A DNA stretch of 11,403 bases from Aquabacterium sp. Its GTDB lineage: Bacteria > Pseudomonadota > Gammaproteobacteria > Burkholderiales > Burkholderiaceae_C. The stretch covers positions 1 to 11,403 of the forward strand of contig JAURXG010000003.1 in NCBI GenBank assembly GCA_030654555.1. The letters run 5' to 3'. Each line of letters begins with the position of its first letter. Position 1 is the first letter of the stretch. Shown here piece after piece: positions 7,633 to 11,403 of this stretch. A model generated the notes under the pieces. That model did no database searches, had not been told where the DNA came from, and was given only the letters and a program-made list of their open reading frames with translations. A program made the translations under genes and the position numbers.

Positions 7633-9061
7633 CACGTGGCTCCTCGTAGGGGGTGACCTGGTAGCGCCACAGCTGGAGGTCGGCGGCCCAGAAGTCGGGC
7701 GGCAGCCCGGCCTTCTGCCGCAGCGCGCGCAAGAAGTCGGCGGGCGCCGGCAACTGCGCCCAGACCTGCGGCAGGAAGGTGCCGCGCCGGCCGCGCCATT
7801 CCAGCAGCACGCCGTCGACGCCGGGCTGCAGCCGGCCCGCGGCCTCCTCCGGCGAGGCGCTGGCGGGCATGGCCTGCATTGGCGCCAGCACCGACACCTC
7901 GAGGTGCAGGTGGCTGACCTCGGCGGCGGTCACCGGCGAGAAGCGGCGGTCGCCGAAGGCAGCGGCCAGCGCGTTGTGGTGCACGTCCTCGCCCAGCGCG
8001 CGCCAGGCTTCCAGCTGGCCGATGCAGCCGCGCAGGTCGCCGTGGGCGTCGTGCAGCGTGACGAAGCTGGCGCCCGGCTGGCGCAGCCGAGGATGGTCGA
8101 CGCGGGCCGGCGCGCGCAGGCCCAGGGCTTCGGCGATGGCCGCGCGGGCGCCGGTCAGCAGGGCCTGGCCCAGTGCGGCGCCACTGTTGCCGGGGTCGGC
8201 CGCCGGTTCGGCCTTGGCCTCGGTCCCGGTGTCGGTATCGCTGTCGTTCGGCGCGGCGGCGGGCTCGAAGGCGATCGCGCCGTAGCCCACCACACGCTGG
8301 CGGTCGCCGGCGGTGTCGCCCGAGTTGCGCAGGTCGAGCAGGCGCGGCTGCAGGCCGTGGCGGCGCGCGGTGCGCAGTGCGCCGTTCAGCGGCATCGCGC
8401 CGCAGGCCTCGTCGCCGCGCAGGTCGCTGGCGAAGCCCAGGATGCGCTGCACCGTGGCGCGGTCGCGCGCACGCGCCTCGGCATAGGGCAGGTAGTGCGA
8501 CAGATCGGAGCTGATCAACACCAGGGTCTCGTCGCCGCCCCACAGCCGCTCGAGCACCTCGTCGACCTGCTGCGACGAGGCCTCGCCCACCGCCAGCGGC
8601 ACCAGGCTGAAGCCGCTGCCCAGCACCGCCTGCAGGAAGGGCAGCTGCACCTCCAGCGAATGCTCCAGCGCATGCGGCCGGTCGCTCTTCACCACCTGCG
8701 GCAGGTCGGCGATGCGCGCCAGCGCGGCCTGATCGATCGGCACACGCCCCAGCGGCGTGTCGAAGGCCTGGGCCGCCGGCGCGGCCAGGCCGCGCACCGC
8801 CACGCGGTGGGTCGGGCCCAGCAGCACGACGCGGCGGATGCGGTCGCGCAGCGGCGCCAGCAGCGCGTAGGCGCTGGCCGCCACGTCGCCCGAGTAGACG
8901 TAGCCCGCATGCGGCACCACCAGCATCTTGGGGGCGCGCGATGCCGCACTGGCGGCGGGCGCCGTGACGCGGGCCAGGTGGCCCGCCAGCGCGGCCCGCA
9001 GCGCGTGCGGATCACCGGGGTAGAAGCTGCCGGCCACCGCGGCGGGTCGGGTCTGGGTCAT
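7616..9061 (-). CDS. amrB: AmrB-AmrA fusion: Memo domain plus AMMECR1 domain
   Basis: 481 residues with two domains. Residues 1-265 are a Memo-like AmrB domain (AVAGSFYPGDPHAL at the start) with the conserved metal-site residues H51 (VPHAGYVYSG), H85 (LGPTHR), H189 (SSDLSHY) and C220 (DEACGAMPLNGAL), matching the His/His/Cys site known in human MEMO1. Residues ~266-295 form an Ala/Pro/Asp-rich linker. Residues ~296-481 are an AMMECR1-like AmrA domain with the diagnostic hexamer LRGCIG (343-348) and FSPVT, LHLEVSVL and GVLLEWRGRRGTFLPQVW. Both halves look intact and in frame, so this is a true fusion rather than a frameshift. ATG 9061 is preceded by GAGGGA at a 5-nt distance; the frame extends to 9106, but MTQTRPAAVAGSFYPGD is the family-like start. 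The function is unknown; the co-encoded radical SAM enzyme suggests a shared redox or modification step. It follows the PAS-LuxR gene after 121 nt on the same strand. Confidence 0.95.
7640..7645 (-). promoter_or_regulatory. Ribosome binding site of amrS inside the amrB-amrA coding end
   Basis: GAGGAG on the minus strand lies 7 nt before ATG 7632 and within the last codons of the AmrB-AmrA gene. It favours ATG 7632 over GTG 7635. Confidence 0.65.
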
Positions 9062-9066
9062 GGTCG

Positions 9067-9072
9067 TCCCTC
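9067..9072 (-). promoter_or_regulatory. Ribosome binding site of the amrB-amrA fusion
   Basis: GAGGGA on the minus strand, 5 nt before ATG 9061. It fixes the start against the 15-codon upstream extension to 9106. Confidence 0.6.
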
Positions 9073-9182
9073 GTTCATGCCCCGCAGTTTGGGCGTGCGC
9101 GGGCAAAGATCAAGGGGGTGGCCGACCGCGGGCGCAGCCAGCGCCGCTGCCGCTTGTCCGGCATCAAGCCGGCGCGGCGCGG

Positions 9183-9752
9183 TCAGGCCGCCAGCAGCTT
9201 GTTGACCAGCTCGGGCGTGGTGGCCGCGCCCACCTTGCGCATCAGCCGGGCGCGGTAGACGTCCACCGTGCGCGGGCTGATGCCCAGGCGCTTGCCGATC
9301 AGCTTGCTGGTCAGGCCGTCGATCAGCAGCGCGGCGATCTCGCGCTCGCGGGCGGTGAAGTCGACCTTCAGCCGGCGCTTGGACGACAGGTCCTCGAAGG
9401 ACCAGATGCCGGCCGCATGCGGCTGCGCCGGGTCGAGCGCGCGGCCGCTGACATGGCACCAGAACAGCTCGCCGCGCGCCGGGCCGTCCACCCGCTTCAT
9501 CACCCGGTCGTCGGCGTACCAGCCCTGCGCGTCCAGGCTGGCGATGATGCGCGCGCCGGTGCGCTCGAACTCGTCGGCCGTGGGGTACAGCACCTCGAAG
9601 CTGCGGCCCACCAGCTGCTCACGCTGCGCGCCGAACATCGCCAGCACCTGGCGGTTGCAGTCGACGATCTGGCGCTGGCGCGACATCACCAGCCCGATCG
9701 GGGCCAGGTCGAAGGCGGTGCGGTAGTCGAGCGTGAGGTCGCCCGTGCTCAC
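9183..9752 (-). CDS. PAS domain-LuxR type helix-turn-helix regulator
   Basis: 189 residues. A single PAS domain at ~10-122 (YRTAFDLAPIGLVMSRQRQIVDCN, FEVLYPTADEFERTG, RGELFWCHVSGRALD, AGIWSFEDLS) is joined directly to a LuxR/GerE-type DNA-binding domain at ~130-189 (FTAREREIAALLIDGLTSK, LGISPRTVDVYRARL). There is no receiver domain, so it is not a classical response regulator; the PAS domain itself probably senses a ligand or partner. The start is GTG 9752: this codon overlaps the stop of the upstream thioesterase gene as GTGA, and homologous wording begins here. The frame stays open to 10019, but that stretch is the thioesterase gene read out of frame and is Arg/Gly-rich nonsense. Translational coupling links the regulator to the thioesterase. 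Its targets are unknown; the adjacent amr and CoA-transferase genes are candidates by position only. Confidence 0.93.
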   Translation of the reverse strand: MSTGDLTLDYRTAFDLAPIGLVMSRQRQIVDCNRQVLAMFGAQREQLVGRSFEVLYPTADEFERTGARIIASLDAQGWYADDRVMKRVDGPARGELFWCHVSGRALDPAQPHAAGIWSFEDLSSKRRLKVDFTAREREIAALLIDGLTSKLIGKRLGISPRTVDVYRARLMRKVGAATTPELVNKLLAA

Positions 9753-10210
9753 AGCAGCGCATAGGTGGTGGTGGCGTGGGCGGCCAGCCGGCCGGCGGCG
9801 TCCAGCACCTCGATCTCGCCGAAGGCCAGGCTCTTGCCCAGGCGCAGCACGCGGGCGACCACGCGGGCCTCGCCGCTGTCGCCGGTGGTGCTGCCGGGAA
9901 TGGGCCGCAGAAAGCTGGTCTGCAGCTGCACCGTGGTCATCGGCTTGAAGCCGCCGAGCTGGCTGCTGATCGCCAGCACCATCGCGGTGTCGGCCGCGGC
10001 CATGATCGATTGGCCGCACAGCACGCCGCCGCCGTGCACATGGTGCGGCGCCACCGGCAGCGCCAGCACCACCTCGCCGGGCCGCGCCTCGAGCACCCGC
10101 AGGTTCAGCGCGGTCACCCAGGGCGCCACCCTATCGGTCAGCAGGGCCTGCAGGGCGGCCAGATCGACGGTGGCGTCGGCGGGTGCGGCCGGGGTGGTGG
10201 CATGCGGCAT
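9749..10210 (-). CDS. PaaI family hotdog thioesterase
   Basis: 153 residues, the usual size for PaaI-type thioesterases. The motif HHVHGGGVLCGQSIMAAADT (56-75) gives the family's HGG turn and the catalytic Asp (D74) on the central helix. PMTTVQLQTSFLRPIPG (from 90) and the C-terminal strand GRLAAHATTTYALL complete a hotdog fold. The protein would hydrolyse acyl-CoA, aromatic or aliphatic, in the cytosol; the natural substrate cannot be read from sequence. ATG 10210 has AGGAG 5 nt upstream, a clear site. The frame is open far upstream, to 11110, but that part is antisense to the CoA-transferase subunit A gene and is not coding. The gene is divergent from the CoA-transferase operon across a 147-bp region with inverted repeats, and overlaps the downstream PAS-LuxR gene by four bases (GTGA). 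Confidence 0.93.
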   Translation of the reverse strand: MPHATTPAAPADATVDLAALQALLTDRVAPWVTALNLRVLEARPGEVVLALPVAPHHVHGGGVLCGQSIMAAADTAMVLAISSQLGGFKPMTTVQLQTSFLRPIPGSTTGDSGEARVVARVLRLGKSLAFGEIEVLDAAGRLAAHATTTYALL

Positions 10211-10215
10211 CGAGG

Positions 10216-10220
10216 CTCCT
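10216..10220 (-). promoter_or_regulatory. Ribosome binding site of the PaaI-type thioesterase
   Basis: AGGAG on the minus strand, 5 nt before ATG 10210. It sets the start of a frame that is otherwise open for another 300 codons. Confidence 0.7.
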
Positions 10221-10234
10221 GGGATGATGCGGAC

Positions 10235-10260
10235 GGGGTTAGGCGATTCTACGTAACCCC
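10235..10260. repeat. Inverted repeat GGGGTTA-N12-TAACCCC
   Basis: Perfect 7-bp arms at 10235-10241 and 10254-10260, separated by 12 nt. It lies 25 nt upstream of the thioesterase start and its last base is the first base of a second inverted repeat. The spacer contains, on the minus strand, TAGAAT (10246-10251), a good -10-like hexamer. A regulator binding here could block thioesterase/PAS-LuxR transcription. Confidence 0.45.
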
Positions 10261-10275
10261 TACTTAATCGAGTAA
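10246..10275 (-). promoter_or_regulatory. Putative sigma70-type promoter for the thioesterase/PAS-LuxR unit
   Basis: On the minus strand TTACTC (10270-10275) and TAGAAT (10246-10251) are spaced by 18 nt and could act as -35 and -10. The -10 is good, the -35 only fair. The 5' untranslated region would be about 30 nt. Both flanking inverted repeats overlap these elements. Confidence 0.35.
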
Positions 10276-10279
10276 GTAG
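10260..10279. repeat. Inverted repeat CTACTTA-N6-TAAGTAG, operator-like
   Basis: Perfect 7-bp arms at 10260-10266 and 10273-10279 around ATCGAG. The 20-bp size and AT-rich arms in a GC-rich genome fit an operator for a dimeric regulator such as a TetR-type repressor. It lies in the divergent region between the thioesterase and the CoA-transferase genes and covers the putative minus-strand -35, so it could control one or both directions. No gene for such a regulator other than the PAS-LuxR protein is in the window. Confidence 0.5.
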
Positions 10280-10315
10280 TACGCTTCGCGCCGTCGTTCT
10301 GCTCACCCCCCGACA

Positions 10316-10345
10316 ACGCCTGAAAACGCCTGTGAAGGCCTGCAA
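10316..10345 (+). repeat. Three 10-bp tandem repeats before the CoA-transferase ribosome binding site
   Basis: Units ACGCCTGAAA (10316-10325), ACGCCTGTGA (10326-10335) and AGGCCTGCAA (10336-10345) repeat with exact 10-bp period, and the next bases (AGGA) belong to the ribosome binding site. This could be a helically phased binding site, a leader element, or a local duplication with no role. Confidence 0.45.
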
Positions 10346-10357
10346 AGGATTCGACCC

Positions 10358-11068
10358 ATGAACAAGATCTACCCCAGCGCCGCCGCGGCGCTGGCCGGCA
10401 TCGTCCACGATGGCCAGTTGCTGGCCGTGGGCGGGTTCGGCCTGTGCGGCATCCCCGAGGCGCTGATCGACGCGCTGCGCGACAGCGCGGCCAAGAACCT
10501 CACCGTCATCAGCAACAACGCCGGCGTCGACGGCTTCGGCCTGGGCAAGCTGCTGGAGACGCGGCAGATCAAGAAGATGATCAGCAGCTATGTCGGCGAG
10601 AACAAGGAGTTTGAGCGCCAGTACCTGGCCGGTGAACTGGAACTGGAATTCACACCCCAGGGCACGCTGGCCGAGCGGCTGCGCGCCGGCGGCGCGGGCA
10701 TCCCGGCCTTCTTCACCCGCACCGGCGTGGGCACGCTGGTGGCCGAGGGCAAGGAGCAGCGCGAGTTCGACGGCCACACCTACGTGATGGAGCGTTCGCT
10801 GGTGCCCGACGTGGCGCTGGGCAAGGCCTGGAAGGCCGACAAGAGCGGCAACCTGATCTTCCGCCGCACCGCGCGCAACTTCAATCCGGCGGCGATCATG
10901 GCCGGCAAGATCAGCGTGGTGGAAGTGGAGGAGATCGTCGAGACCGGCAGCTTCGACCCCGATGCGGTGCACCTGCCCGGCATCTACGTGCACCGGCTGG
11001 TGCTCAACGCCACGCCCGAGAAGCGCATCGAGAAGCGCACCACCAAGCAAAATCCGAAAGGGGTCTGA
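10358..11068 (+). CDS. scoA: 3-oxoacid CoA-transferase subunit A
   Basis: 236 residues, the usual size for the alpha subunit of bacterial succinyl-CoA:3-ketoacid (acetoacetate) CoA-transferase. It carries the N-terminal GGFGLCGIPEALI (25-37), then SNNAGVDGFGLGKLL, KMISSYVGENKEFERQYL, FFTRTGVGTLVAEGKE and GNLIFRRTARNFNP, all typical of the ScoA/SCOT family. Together with subunit B it moves CoA between succinyl-CoA and acetoacetate or a related 3-oxoacid, feeding ketone bodies into acetyl-CoA. ATG 10358 has AAAGGA 8 nt upstream. The stop is followed by a single base before the subunit B ATG, so the two form a tight operon. Regulation probably lies in the repeat-rich region upstream. An alternative is a different 3-oxoacid substrate, for example from aromatic breakdown (PcaI-like), but the motif wording is closer to SCOT. 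Confidence 0.95.
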   Translation: MNKIYPSAAAALAGIVHDGQLLAVGGFGLCGIPEALIDALRDSAAKNLTVISNNAGVDGFGLGKLLETRQIKKMISSYVGENKEFERQYLAGELELEFTPQGTLAERLRAGGAGIPAFFTRTGVGTLVAEGKEQREFDGHTYVMERSLVPDVALGKAWKADKSGNLIFRRTARNFNPAAIMAGKISVVEVEEIVETGSFDPDAVHLPGIYVHRLVLNATPEKRIEKRTTKQNPKGV

Positions 11069-11069
11069 C

Positions 11070-11403
11070 ATGGCCTGGACACACGATGAGATGGCCGCGC
11101 GCGCGGCCAAGGAACTGCAGGACGGCTTCTACGTCAACCTCGGCATCGGCCTGCCCACGCTGGTGGCCAACTTCGTCTCGCCCGACATCGAGGTCTGGCT
11201 GCAGAGCGAGAACGGCATGATGGGCATCGGCGCCTTCCCCGACGAGAGCGAGGTCGACCCCGACCTGATCAACGCCGGCAAGCAGACGGTGACCACGATC
11301 CCGGGCAGCAGCATCTTCGGCAGCCACGAGAGCTTCGCGATGATCCGCGGCGGCAAGATCAACCTGTCGATCCTGGGCGCGATGCAGGTCAGCGAGCGCG
11401 GCG
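11070..11403 (+). CDS. scoB: 3-oxoacid CoA-transferase subunit B, 5' part, runs off the right edge
   Basis: The first 111 residues of the beta subunit, cut by the window edge. Typical ScoB features are DGFYVNLGIGLPTLVANFV (18-36) and LQSENGMMGIGAFP (44-57), in which E47 is the expected catalytic Glu that forms the enzyme-CoA thioester, then TTIPGSSIFGSHESFAMIRGG. The start ATG 11070 is one base after the subunit A stop, with AGGGG about 6 nt upstream inside the end of the subunit A gene. The complete protein in this family is about 210-220 residues, so roughly half is visible. It functions as a complex with subunit A. Confidence 0.95.
   Translation, partial: MAWTHDEMAARAAKELQDGFYVNLGIGLPTLVANFVSPDIEVWLQSENGMMGIGAFPDESEVDPDLINAGKQTVTTIPGSSIFGSHESFAMIRGGKINLSILGAMQVSERG

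Noticed and set aside
9085..9113. TTGATC at 9108-9113 (minus) as -35 or FNR-type half site before amrB-amrA
   Set aside because: The matching -10 at 17 nt (AAACTG) is poor and no second ATCAA half site is present at the FNR spacing, so the evidence is too weak to annotate.
9062..9182. Small gene or RNA in the 121-nt gap between the PAS-LuxR and amrB-amrA genes
   Set aside because: No start with a ribosome site, no protein-like frame and no stable T-tailed hairpin were found.
10211..11110. Long N-terminal extension of the thioesterase frame across the CoA-transferase gene
   Set aside because: The extension is antisense to subunit A and lacks protein-like character; AGGAG before ATG 10210 marks the true start.

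Overview
The window is very GC-rich and almost fully coding, with strong third-position G/C bias that produces long antisense shadow frames. Gene content and protein wording (ETF-ubiquinone oxidoreductase, YceH, an SDR with an NNSG motif, a two-gene ketoacid CoA-transferase, a PAS-LuxR regulator) suggest a betaproteobacterium of the order Burkholderiales, perhaps of the Rubrivivax/Leptothrix/Ideonella type. This is an inference from sequence style, not a search result. I see no RNA gene, IS element, phage gene, CRISPR array or other sign of recent transfer.

Layout, left to right. (1) Minus strand, 1-260: N-terminal part of an unrecognised Pro/Ala-rich protein that runs off the left edge. (2) Minus strand, 385-2070: ETF-ubiquinone oxidoreductase, which passes electrons from acyl-CoA dehydrogenases via ETF to quinone. 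(3) Divergent region 2071-2345, with a perfect 11+11 bp inverted repeat. (4) Plus strand, 2346-4448: PAS-PAS-GGDEF-EAL cyclic-di-GMP protein with an imperfect GGDEF motif and an intact-looking EAL domain. (5) Plus strand, 4569-6473: compact cluster of SDR oxidoreductase, YceH family protein and hotdog acyl-CoA thioesterase, with gaps of only 10 and 8 nt. (6) Minus strand, 6505-9061: AmmeMemoRadiSam locus, made of a Memo-AMMECR1 fusion (AmrB-AmrA) whose end overlaps the start of the radical SAM enzyme AmrS by 17 nt. This is a widespread conserved system whose biochemical role I regard as unsettled. (7) Minus strand, 9183-10210: PaaI-type thioesterase overlapping a PAS-LuxR regulator through a GTGA junction. 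(8) Divergent region 10211-10357, with two abutting inverted repeats and a three-copy 10-bp repeat. (9) Plus strand, 10358 to the right edge: 3-oxoacid CoA-transferase subunits A and B, the latter truncated.

Several genes share acyl-CoA chemistry: ETF-QO for fatty/amino acid oxidation, an SDR with a hotdog thioesterase, a PaaI-type thioesterase, and a CoA-transferase for ketone bodies or acetoacetate. The window reads as core accessory metabolism rather than a mobile or defence island. The best candidate for an incompletely understood system is the AmmeMemoRadiSam pair. Next come the operator-like repeats between the thioesterase/PAS-LuxR unit and the CoA-transferase operon.
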